From NCBI GenBank assembly GCA_030840615.1, contig JAVEEE010000038.1, positions 1-5,344 on the forward strand: a stretch of 5,344 bases of DNA, written 5' to 3'. The stretch is from Frankiaceae bacterium (GTDB lineage Bacteria > Actinomycetota > Actinomycetes > JAFAQI01). The notes beneath the pieces are model-generated. The model ran no database searches, had not been told where the DNA came from, and worked only from the letters and a program-made list of their open reading frames with translations. Below, in pieces: positions 1-5,344 of the stretch (the first letter of the stretch is position 1; every line of letters starts with the position of its first letter). A program made the position numbers and the translations under genes.

Positions 1-1
1 A

Positions 2-394
2 CCGGCGTGGGAACGAGGGCTCGAGGACACCTGGAAGCTCGACCCCGGCGAGACCGTCGAGGTAGCTGCCAAGTTCACCGACCACACCGGCATCTTCATG
101 ATCCACTGCCACATGCTCGACCACGAGGACCACGGGTTGATGGCGCAGTTCAAAGTCGTGCGCCCGGCGCGGACGGGCTCCGCCGCCCGGACGTCGGTGC
201 TCCGGGCGTTGTTCAGCCCGAGCTCGCGCAGCACCTCGATGCAGGCCGTTGCCGCGTTGACAGCAGTGTTCGGCGGGTTGTCGAAACGCCCGGCTGTGTC
301 GATGCCGAGCTCGCGGAAGTTCATGTGCGGACCGCGCAAGGCCCACCGCGCCCGGCGAGCAGCCCGGCTGCGTGCGGCAGCGTTGCTGGCGTAG
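2..394 (+). CDS. Multicopper oxidase, C-terminal fragment (5' end outside window)
   Basis: This is the last 130 codons of a multicopper oxidase (laccase/CueO/CotA type), an enzyme that oxidises a substrate at a type 1 copper and reduces oxygen to water at a trinuclear copper centre. Residues 14-34 of the fragment (LDPGETVEV, then FTDHTGIFMIH) are the usual last cupredoxin strands. They are followed by the copper signature HCHMLDHEDHGLM at residues 35-47: C36 and H41 are type 1 ligands, and H35 and H37 serve the trinuclear centre. The axial position, ten residues after the Cys, is Leu46, where CueO and CotA have Met. Family members normally end soon after the strand seen here as MAQFKVV (residues 47-53). 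This frame instead runs 75 further residues (167-391), rich in Arg, Ser and Ala with no Asp or Glu, to TAG at 392-394. That tail looks non-native, so the normal stop may have been lost. Family assignment is firm; the export signal and N-terminal domains cannot be seen. Confidence 0.9.
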   Translation, partial: PAWERGLEDTWKLDPGETVEVAAKFTDHTGIFMIHCHMLDHEDHGLMAQFKVVRPARTGSAARTSVLRALFSPSSRSTSMQAVAALTAVFGGLSKRPAVSMPSSRKFMCGPRKAHRARRAARLRAAALLA

Positions 395-414
395 GAGTTT
401 CACTCCGCGGTCAT
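165..414 (-). pseudogene. Possible remnant of a convergent gene, interrupted near its start
   Basis: Read on the minus strand, an ATG at 414-412 follows an AAGGAA (426-421) at a good ribosome-binding distance of 6 bases, but the frame meets TGA at 402-400 after four codons. Beyond the TGA it is open to the left edge of the window. From 399 to about 151 it encodes a well-balanced sequence with acidic, basic and hydrophobic residues, including MNFRELGIDTAGRF (from 324) and ATACIEVLRELGLN, which would form an amphipathic helix. The same bases read forward give a tail with no acidic residues, so the minus reading is the more protein-like. I do not recognise the family. It could be a truncated or nonsense-mutated gene whose 3' end was joined to the oxidase gene, or simply an open antisense frame: the two frames share third codon positions, so GC at those positions cannot separate them. 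Treat as a hypothesis. Confidence 0.3.
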
Positions 415-429
415 CCGCCGTTCCTTCGC

Positions 430-498
430 CGGACGTCCGAGTCACCAACCGGCGCCCCTAATGTCCGGACTGCCCGCGTCCAGCCGGCCGCGATCGCG
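430..498. promoter_or_regulatory. Palindrome-rich leader upstream of the phosphoesterase gene
   Basis: The 121 bases between the oxidase stop and the next start hold three perfect palindromes: CGGACGTCCG (430-439), GTCCGGAC (463-470) and CGCGATCGCG (489-498). The last is flanked by direct copies of CAGCCGG (481-487 and 500-506). A TAATGT at 459-464 fits the loose actinobacterial -10 pattern, with no convincing -35 box upstream. These could be operator sites and a promoter for the downstream gene run. Short palindromes of C and G are also expected by chance in DNA this GC-rich, so this is weak evidence. Confidence 0.25.
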
Positions 499-504
499 AC
501 AGCC

Positions 505-510
505 GGAGGT
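505..510 (+). promoter_or_regulatory. Ribosome binding site that fixes a TTG start
   Basis: GGAGGT is a near-perfect anti-Shine-Dalgarno match and lies 5 bases before TTG 516. The signal peptide begins exactly from this TTG with a basic N-terminal segment, so TTG rather than a later ATG is the likely start. Confidence 0.75.
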
Positions 511-515
511 CACCC

Positions 516-1733
516 TTGAGACACCGTCCCGCACGCATCCGCACCGCTGCAACCGCAGGCATCGCGGTGGCCGTGGCCCTGCTTTCCTTCGCGCCCGGGG
601 TGGCCTCCGCCGGACTCGCGGGGCCGGACAACGGCGCGTTGACTCTCGCCGTCTTCGGCGACGCGCCCTACGGCACGTCGCCGACCGACACGGCGCAGTT
701 CGACGCGACACCGAGGTTCGTCGACAGTGTCAATGCAGATCCCGATGTCAGCGGAATCGTCCATGTCGGCGACATCCATTCCGGCAAGCAGTTCTGCACG
801 CAGCCATACGACCGGTCAGTCCTCGACCTCTGGACCCGATTCCTGGACCCGCTCGTCTACACGCCCGGCGACAACGAGTGGGCCGACTGCCACAAGCAGG
901 CTGAGGGTGGTGGCACCTACAACCCCGCAACCGGGCAGATCGACTACGCCACCGACGCCGAGGGCCAGCCCATCGACTACGCCGTCGGCAACCCGGATGC
1001 CAACCTTGCCCTGGTCCGGTCGATGTTCTTCGCCCAGCCCGGCCGCACCCTCGGCCGGCACTCGATGCCGGTGCTCTCCCAGGCAACGGTCCACGACGCC
1101 GCTCACCCGAGTGACCCGAAGTACGTGGAAAACGTCCTGTGGGAGCGGCGCGGCATCGTCTTCGTCACGCTGAACATCCCCGGCGGATCGAACAACGACG
1201 CGGACGTCTGGTACGGCGCGCCCACGGCGAGTGCGGAGCAGGCGCAGGAGCAGCACGACCGCACCGGAGCCGACCTCCGCTGGTTGGACCGCGCGTTCGC
1301 GACCGCGCAGGCCGACGAGGCGCGCAGCGTCGTCGTGATCGAGCAGGCCGACATGTGGGACCTCGACGGCAAAGCCGTCAGTCATCTGACCAACTACGAC
1401 CCGTTCGTGCAAAGCCTCGCCGACCACGCCGCCGCGTTCGGCCGTCCGGTCCTTCTGTTCAACGGCGACTCCCACGCGTTCCGGTCGGACAACCCGCTGC
1501 AGGCCACGGCGCCGTGCTTCGCGGAGAACACCACCCCGGCCACCTGCTCGGATTGGGCCAACCACACCGCGGCCGACGGACAGGGCTTCGACGTGCCCAA
1601 CTTCCACCGGGTCACCGTGCACGGCAGCACCTCGCCGATGGAGTGGCTCAAGCTGACTATCTCCAGCGACGGACACCTGCCGAGCAGTGCCGACGGCTTC
1701 GGTCCGTTCTCCTGGCAACGCATGGCGCAGTAA
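516..1733 (+). CDS. Secreted metallophosphoesterase-like protein
   Basis: A 405-residue exported protein of the calcineurin-like phosphoesterase superfamily, whose members hydrolyse phosphate esters at a two-metal site. Residues 1-32 form a Sec signal peptide: basic start (RHRPARIR), hydrophobic core (GIAVAVALLSF), and ASA at 30-32 before G33. The core motifs occur in order: FGDAPYG (47-53), HVGDIHSG (83-90), PGDNEW (117-122) and NGDSHAFRSDNPL (316-328). Compared with the classical DxH, GDxxD, GNH(D/E) and GHxH set, several ligand positions differ: DAP for DxH, GDNE for GNHE, GDSH for GHxH. From memory, GDNEW...C and GDSHxFRxDxPL recur together in one uncharacterised branch, so these are probably subfamily features, not decay. 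C94, C125, C334 and C344 may form disulfides in the exported protein. The start is TTG, set by a strong ribosome binding site. The hydrolase gene follows 31 bases downstream on the same strand. Substrate is unknown. Confidence 0.85.
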   Translation: MRHRPARIRTAATAGIAVAVALLSFAPGVASAGLAGPDNGALTLAVFGDAPYGTSPTDTAQFDATPRFVDSVNADPDVSGIVHVGDIHSGKQFCTQPYDRSVLDLWTRFLDPLVYTPGDNEWADCHKQAEGGGTYNPATGQIDYATDAEGQPIDYAVGNPDANLALVRSMFFAQPGRTLGRHSMPVLSQATVHDAAHPSDPKYVENVLWERRGIVFVTLNIPGGSNNDADVWYGAPTASAEQAQEQHDRTGADLRWLDRAFATAQADEARSVVVIEQADMWDLDGKAVSHLTNYDPFVQSLADHAAAFGRPVLLFNGDSHAFRSDNPLQATAPCFAENTTPATCSDWANHTAADGQGFDVPNFHRVTVHGSTSPMEWLKLTISSDGHLPSSADGFGPFSWQRMAQ

Positions 1734-1764
1734 ATCCTGGCGGCCCGGCTGACAGGATCGGGCA

Positions 1765-2670
1765 ATGCCAACAACCGAACGCGATCGCCAGCTCGTCACG
1801 ACCGCTGACGGCCGGTCGGTGTGCTTCGCCGAGTGGGGCGACCCGGCGGGGTTTCCCGTCGTCCTCATGCACGGCACTCCCGGCGGTCGCTACAACCGAC
1901 CCCCGGACGAGCACGCCGTCGCCGGCGCGGGGGTGCGCCTCGTCACCTACGACCGGCCCGGTTACGGCAGGTCGGATCGGCTGCCCGGACGGGTCGTCGT
2001 CGACTGTGTGGCAGACGTCACGGCGATCGTCGACCACCTGGGCTTGGACCGTTTCGCGGTCACCGGCTCCTCGGGCGGCGGACCGCATGTGCTCGCCGCC
2101 GCAGCTCACGGTGGTGGCCGCGTGGTCCGGGCGCGCTGCAACGTCGGGCTCGCGCCATACGACGCCGACGGGCTCGACTATTACGCCGGCATGGACCCGA
2201 TGAACGTCGAGGAGTTCGGCTGGGCGCTGGACGGCGAGCAGCGGCTGGTGCCCGAGGTGGAGCGGCTGCTCGACGAGATGCGCGAGCGCATGGCGGCGGA
2301 TGCGACGAAGTTCATCAGCGACGACTGGAAGCTCGACGAGGCCGACCGCGCAGTGATGGCCGACCCGCGGATCGTCGAGCAGAACCGTGTCATCGGCGCC
2401 GAGCTGGTCGAGTGCGGCCAGTGGGGCTGGGTTGACGACGACATCGCGTTTGTCAAGCCGTGGGGCTTCGACCTTGGCGACATCGTGGCCCCGGTGCAGG
2501 TCTGTTACGGGCTCAAGGACGTGCTCGTCCCGCCCGGACACGGGGAGTGGCTGGCGCGGCACATTCCCCAAGCAGAGGTCGTCGTCAACGACGCATCGGG
2601 GCACCTCACCAGACCCGATGAAGTCGGCGCGATCATGCACTGGCTCGTGTCGGGGAAGCAGCCCGCGTGA
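1765..2670 (+). CDS. Alpha/beta hydrolase
   Basis: A 301-residue protein with a complete alpha/beta hydrolase fold and no signal peptide or membrane segment, so probably cytoplasmic. The oxyanion-hole motif HGTPG is at 36-40, followed by the YDRPGYGRSD strand-turn (62-71). The nucleophile elbow is GSSGGGPH (101-108) with Ser103 as the likely catalytic Ser. The acid is probably Asp252 in GLKDVLVP, and the base His280 in SGHLTRP. A mobile lid of about 100 residues (roughly 135-235, rich in acidic and aromatic residues) lies between the fourth and last core strands and would shape the substrate pocket. The pattern resembles the proline iminopeptidase/haloperoxidase-like hydrolases common in actinobacteria, but the substrate cannot be deduced. 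ATG 1765 follows AGGA (1754-1757) by 7 bases. Its stop overlaps the start of the DUF2237 gene, suggesting coupled translation. Confidence 0.92.
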   Translation: MPTTERDRQLVTTADGRSVCFAEWGDPAGFPVVLMHGTPGGRYNRPPDEHAVAGAGVRLVTYDRPGYGRSDRLPGRVVVDCVADVTAIVDHLGLDRFAVTGSSGGGPHVLAAAAHGGGRVVRARCNVGLAPYDADGLDYYAGMDPMNVEEFGWALDGEQRLVPEVERLLDEMRERMAADATKFISDDWKLDEADRAVMADPRIVEQNRVIGAELVECGQWGWVDDDIAFVKPWGFDLGDIVAPVQVCYGLKDVLVPPGHGEWLARHIPQAEVVVNDASGHLTRPDEVGAIMHWLVSGKQPA

Positions 2671-3059
2671 CCGAGGAGCTCAACGTGCTGGGCGGTCCGC
2701 TGGAGCCATGCGGCCTCGACCCGGTGACGGGCTTCTATCGTGATGGGTGCTGCAGCAGCGGGCCCGAGGACGTCGGCAGTCACACGATCTGCGCCGTGGT
2801 CACGCGCGAGTTCCTCGAACATCAGGTCCGCGTCGGCAACGACCTCGTGACACCGCGACCGGAGTACGGCTTCGTCGGGCTCTCGCCCGGTGACCGCTGG
2901 TGTGTGGTCGCGGCGCGGTGGGCGCAGGCCTACAACGACGGGGTGGCGCCGCCGGTCGTGCTCGCGTCGACGAATGCCCTCGCGACGACGATCGTGCCGC
3001 TGGAGGTGCTTGAGCGCTTCGCCGCCGACGTGCCGTCAGACCCCGGTTCGCTGACCTGA
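2667..3059 (+). CDS. DUF2237 family protein
   Basis: A 130-residue protein that matches the small, conserved DUF2237 family, whose function is unknown, across its whole length. Its hallmark blocks are all present: NVLGGPLEPC (6-15), TGFYRDGCC (21-29), GPEDVGSHTICA (32-43), GNDLVTPRPEYGF (57-69), GLSPGDRWCV (71-80) and GVAPPVVLASTN (92-103). Conserved Cys residues (15, 28, 29, 42, 79) and His39 could bind a metal or do redox chemistry, but that is inference. No signal peptide or membrane segment is seen, so it is probably cytoplasmic. The GTG start at 2667-2669 shares GTGA with the TGA stop of the hydrolase gene, a typical arrangement for ribosome re-initiation. GTG is preferred because the conserved part begins six residues later, leaving no room for a later start. 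The length is normal for the family. Confidence 0.92.
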   Translation: MTEELNVLGGPLEPCGLDPVTGFYRDGCCSSGPEDVGSHTICAVVTREFLEHQVRVGNDLVTPRPEYGFVGLSPGDRWCVVAARWAQAYNDGVAPPVVLASTNALATTIVPLEVLERFAADVPSDPGSLT

Positions 3060-3087
3060 GGAACGCGTCCACAAGCCGTGACCGCCC

Positions 3088-3116
3088 TTGCCGAAGCCTC
3101 GTTTCGTCCGGATAGT
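3088..3116 (+). promoter_or_regulatory. Candidate sigma-70-type promoter for a leaderless mRNA
   Basis: TTGCCG (3088-3093) and GATAGT (3111-3116) each match four of six positions of the -35 and -10 consensus and are separated by exactly 17 bases. Transcription starting about 7 bases after the -10 box would begin at or next to ATG 3124, giving a leaderless mRNA, a mode common in actinobacteria. The lack of a good ribosome binding site before that ATG agrees with this. Confidence 0.45.
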
Positions 3117-3123
3117 GAGTCGC

Positions 3124-3450
3124 ATGGACGCCGTCCTGACCGCGGGCCTGCTCGGCGTGGCTATGGCGACGCTCGGCGTGCTCGCGACCGCATTGTTCCG
3201 CCTCGACGCGAAGATGGAGACCGGGTTCGCGCGGTTCGACGCGAAGATGGAGACCGGGTTCGCGCGGTTCGACGCGAAGATGGAGACCGGGTTCGCGCGG
3301 TCCGACGCGAAGATGGAGGCCGGGTTCGCGCGGTCCGACGCGAAGATCGACAGCCTCGCAGCGCGCTTTGACGTTCGCTTCGACCGGGTCGACGAGCGGC
3401 TGTCAGCCCTTGAGGTCGGGCTGGCCCAGCATCTGGAGCAGCACCGCTGA
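3124..3450 (+). CDS. Small membrane-anchored coiled-coil protein with 11-residue repeats
   Basis: A 108-residue protein of unknown function. Residues 3-25 form one hydrophobic membrane segment (AVLTAGLLGVAMATLGVLATALF). It is followed by five 11-residue units (26-80) of the form R-F/L/S-D-A-K-M-E-T-G-F-A, a sixth divergent unit (81-91), and a final coiled stretch, ERLSALEVGLAQHLEQH. Hydrophobic residues are spaced 4-4-3, the hendecad pattern of a long parallel coiled coil, and each standard unit carries R, D, K and E, which balance in charge. The likely form is an oligomeric stalk anchored in the membrane, with its side of the membrane unclear. ATG 3124 is chosen because a promoter-like pair ends 8 bases before it and the membrane segment begins there. 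An in-frame TTG at 3088 (12 residues longer) and GTG at 3115 are alternatives without convincing ribosome binding sites. Similar short hendecad proteins occur in many bacteria, usually unnamed. It converges on the esterase gene. Confidence 0.7.
   Translation: MDAVLTAGLLGVAMATLGVLATALFRLDAKMETGFARFDAKMETGFARFDAKMETGFARSDAKMEAGFARSDAKIDSLAARFDVRFDRVDERLSALEVGLAQHLEQHR
3199..3363 (+). repeat. Five tandem 33-base repeats inside the coiled-coil gene
   Basis: Units start at 3199, 3232, 3265, 3298 and 3331. Units 2 and 3 are identical; unit 1 differs from them by 2 bases (both at its start) and unit 4 by 2 bases. Unit 5 keeps the first half (CGGTCCGACGCGAAGAT) and then diverges. The length is a multiple of three, so gain or loss of units keeps the frame. 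Near-identity at silent positions points to recent duplication by slippage or unequal recombination. Confidence 0.95.
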
Positions 3451-3468
3451 TCCGACTGCGCAGCGGTG
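3442..3468. terminator. Hairpin in the convergent gap, possible bidirectional terminator
   Basis: CACCGCTG (3442-3449) and CAGCGGTG (3461-3468) are a perfect 8-base inverted repeat with an 11-base loop. It overlaps the TGA stop of the coiled-coil gene (3448-3450) and lies 18 bases beyond the end of the esterase gene on the other strand. There is no T-run on either side, so it is not a classical intrinsic terminator; actinobacterial terminators often lack one. Its position between convergent genes supports the call. Confidence 0.4.
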
Positions 3469-3486
3469 AGTGAACGCGCCACCCCG

Positions 3487-5343
3487 TTAGCGGAAGTGCA
3501 GCGTCCGGCCGCACCCGGCGAGGGTGACGTCGAGCGGTCCGTCGGTCGTGACGTGCAGGTCGACGTGACAGCCGACCCGCGCGCGGCTGACGTCGAGCGT
3601 GAGTGAGCGGATGTTGGTCGCGGTGAGGGTGATCGTGTCCTTGCGCGGCGTCCGTGACGGTTTGGCCCACGTCTGCTTGACCTCTAGATACGGAAGGACG
3701 GGGAACGCCGCGCCGCCGGTTTCCACGCCACCCCCGGGTTGCGGTCCGCTGGGCGTCGGATCAACGACCCCGAAGCCGCTCGAGGTTGCGTCGACCGTGC
3801 CCGTGCTGCCGCAGCCCGGCTGCGTGTTGCCGCGACAGGTGTCGCCGTGCGTGCGCAGTCTCAGGTGGGACAGCCAGTAGGCATGGTCGGCGACGAGTCC
3901 CCACTGCGGGAAGTCGCCGGTCGAGCGGACGAGCCCGTCGAGGGTGTCCTCGCCGTAGACATAGGTGACGTGCGCCGGGTCCGGGTCGACGCGCGTCGTG
4001 CCCAGGAATGCGGCCGCCAGCGAGTAGTCGTCGTTGACCGCCGGCGTCAGGTGCTCGCCGGGAAAGGCGAGGTAGTCATAGCGATAACCGAGTTTCTGCA
4101 GCGCCAGGACATTGAGCTCCGAGTAGGGGTTGAGCTCGTCTACCGGTACGACGTCCCACACCATGATCGGGATGTTGCGCAGCGAGGCGAGCTCGTCGCT
4201 CTGCGGGACGGCGGACACCGGTGTCCCCGGGCTGCCGACGATGGCGACCGCGCGGGAGAACAGATCCGGAAACTGCTCGGCGAGCTTGAACGTGCCGAGG
4301 CCGCCGAGGGAGTAGCCGGAGATCGTCCGCCACGTCGGATCGAGGGGGTAGTGCCGCGCGACATCCGCCCACACCTCGAACACATCTGCGGCGGCGAGCC
4401 CGATGTAGGAGCTGCCGGGGTCACGGGCCTGCGGCGTCGCGACAACGGAACCAGTGCCGCGGTCACCGAACTGCGCAGCGTTCTGCGATCCGAGGAACTC
4501 GTTGTAGTTGGCGGCGTTGGCGTGCAGGAGCAGCGTCATGCCGTACCCCGTCTGTGCCGTCCCTGTCCGGGACGGTGTCTTCCTCGGCACGTAGAGGGCG
4601 TAGGGCTGCAGCCGGCCCTGGTATTGGCAGCCGTAGTCGCCGCCGTAACAGCTCGAGCCGTAGCGGGTGCCCTGCTGCGGCTCGAAGTGGCTGGCGAGGA
4701 TGCGGTCGAAGTTGCCGTGCCGAGGGACATTGCTGTTGTCGGTGACGTGGTGCGCGAGCTTGCCGAAGTCGACGTCGGTGTGCAACGGCGTGAGGTCGCC
4801 GTTCGCGAGCGCGGTTCCTTGGTCGCGGTCGCGCCACCAGGTCGTGTTGCCGGCCGTCTGCTCGGCGATGGCGGCGCCGAACTGTGGTGTCGGCTCGTGG
4901 AGGCGAAACGCCGCGTTGAAGAACGCCGACGGGTGTTGCGTGACGCCGGCGCCCCCAGGTGTGGAGGCGGTCGCATGGCCGCCCGGCACGAGATAGCGGT
5001 CATGTCGGGCGTCCCACAACCCGACCGCGGCGGCGAACCGAACAGTGCGGTGACCAGGGTTCCAGGCACGCTTCGGAAGCAGGAGAGTGATCTGTCGCCG
5101 CAGACTGTCGACGTGTACGGGTAGTGGGCGACCGACGGCGTGCTGGGAGGTCGCCGATCGGACGTTGCCGACCATCCGGCCGCGGCTCGGGTGCACAGTG
5201 AGGAACTCGTCGGCCGGCGCGACGGTATTGGCGCCGAACGGGAACGGGTGCACATCGCCGGCGCGACCGCCCAGCGCGACCGAGATGCCGACGTGCGGCT
5301 GGCCGGTGAGCGTGTTGAGCGTGAACCTGAACGCGGTCGCGTG
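3487..5343 (-). CDS. Large multidomain esterase, 5' end outside window
   Basis: The frame is open to the right edge, so 618 C-terminal residues are seen and the true start and any signal peptide are missing. GTG at 5253 is in frame but unlikely to be the start, because the 30 codons above it read as coherent protein (for example FRFTLNTLTGQPHVGIS). Residues 1-120 (beta-rich, with RQITLLLPKRAWNPG and FAAAVGLWD) resemble the DOMON-like domain of glucodextranases, which may bind sugar or a ligand; this rests on memory. A catalytic alpha/beta hydrolase domain follows at about 230-460: nucleophile elbow GYSLGG with Ser345, probable acid Asp397 or Asp402, and His431 in GEHLT, as in esterase D or prolyl-oligopeptidase-like enzymes. 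A Pro/Gly-rich linker (about 527-548) leads to a small C-terminal beta domain. Cys pairs 232/239, 503/511 and 592/611 suggest disulfides and export. The stop is TAA at 3489-3487. Substrate is unknown. Confidence 0.85.
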   Translation of the reverse strand, partial: HATAFRFTLNTLTGQPHVGISVALGGRAGDVHPFPFGANTVAPADEFLTVHPSRGRMVGNVRSATSQHAVGRPLPVHVDSLRRQITLLLPKRAWNPGHRTVRFAAAVGLWDARHDRYLVPGGHATASTPGGAGVTQHPSAFFNAAFRLHEPTPQFGAAIAEQTAGNTTWWRDRDQGTALANGDLTPLHTDVDFGKLAHHVTDNSNVPRHGNFDRILASHFEPQQGTRYGSSCYGGDYGCQYQGRLQPYALYVPRKTPSRTGTAQTGYGMTLLLHANAANYNEFLGSQNAAQFGDRGTGSVVATPQARDPGSSYIGLAAADVFEVWADVARHYPLDPTWRTISGYSLGGLGTFKLAEQFPDLFSRAVAIVGSPGTPVSAVPQSDELASLRNIPIMVWDVVPVDELNPYSELNVLALQKLGYRYDYLAFPGEHLTPAVNDDYSLAAAFLGTTRVDPDPAHVTYVYGEDTLDGLVRSTGDFPQWGLVADHAYWLSHLRLRTHGDTCRGNTQPGCGSTGTVDATSSGFGVVDPTPSGPQPGGGVETGGAAFPVLPYLEVKQTWAKPSRTPRKDTITLTATNIRSLTLDVSRARVGCHVDLHVTTDGPLDVTLAGCGRTLHFR

Positions 5344-5344
5344 G

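Noticed and set aside
254..290. TTGACA-like -35 box near 258 in the oxidase tail
   Set aside because: No acceptable -10 box lies 16-19 bases downstream, and no gene starts nearby on that strand.
394..418. Small hairpins (GGAGT/ACTCC and GCGG/CCGC) after the oxidase stop
   Set aside because: Stems are only 4-5 bases with no T-run; too weak to call a terminator.
816..1877. Minus-strand open frame (353 codons) opposite the phosphoesterase
   Set aside because: The + strand carries a signal peptide and ordered metal motifs; the minus reading is Arg/Val/Gly-rich and crosses a gene boundary.
1139..2203. + strand open frame (354 codons) spanning two genes in another frame
   Set aside because: Composition is dominated by Arg, Pro, Ser and Gly, and it overlaps two well-supported genes, ignoring their boundary.
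1657..2640. Minus-strand open frame (327 codons) opposite the alpha/beta hydrolase
   Set aside because: It mirrors a complete hydrolase with its triad and crosses into the phosphoesterase gene; no family features of its own.
3199..3363. CRISPR-like array from the regular repeats
   Set aside because: Units are contiguous with no spacers, and they encode an in-frame coiled coil.
3036..3482. Minus-strand frame with 11-residue repeats across the coiled-coil gene
   Set aside because: Any 33-base repeat without stops yields periodic readings in other frames. Only the + frame gives a membrane segment, a hendecad pattern and a fitting promoter.
3739..5124. Long + strand open frame (461 codons) opposite the large esterase
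   Set aside because: Its translation is Arg/Val/Gly-rich without motifs, while the minus strand has a catalytic Ser motif, His motif and paired Cys. It is an antisense shadow of GC-rich coding DNA.

Overview
The window is GC-rich throughout, with G or C at most third codon positions, genes packed with gaps of tens of bases or with overlaps, and one TTG and one GTG start. This points to a high-GC actinobacterium. That is an inference from composition and gene style; nothing here fixes the genus.

Layout from left to right: (1) the 3' end of a multicopper oxidase on the + strand, starting outside the window. Its usual end lies near base 166, but the frame stays open to 394 through a tail with no acidic residues. 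On the opposite strand the same bases read as a more protein-like sequence, possibly the remains of a convergent gene. (2) A short leader with several perfect palindromes and a strong ribosome binding site. (3) A + strand run of a secreted metallophosphoesterase-like protein (516-1733), an alpha/beta hydrolase (1765-2670) and a DUF2237 protein (2667-3059). The first two are 31 bases apart and the last two overlap by 4 bases, so this looks like one transcription unit. (4) A small membrane-anchored coiled-coil protein (about 3124-3450) built from near-identical 33-base (11-residue) repeats, with a plausible promoter placed so that its mRNA would be leaderless. (5) A 36-base convergent gap with a hairpin, then a large esterase on the - strand (3487-5343) whose 5' end lies beyond the right edge.

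The metallophosphoesterase has a signal peptide, and the oxidase and the large esterase belong to commonly exported families, so much of the window may act outside the cytoplasm. The alpha/beta hydrolase and DUF2237 protein look cytoplasmic. No pathway linking these genes can be read from the sequence. There is no rRNA, tRNA, CRISPR array, insertion sequence or recognisable defence system here. The best leads are the antisense remnant behind the oxidase, the repeat-built coiled-coil protein with its leaderless promoter, and the non-canonical metal-binding motifs of the phosphoesterase.
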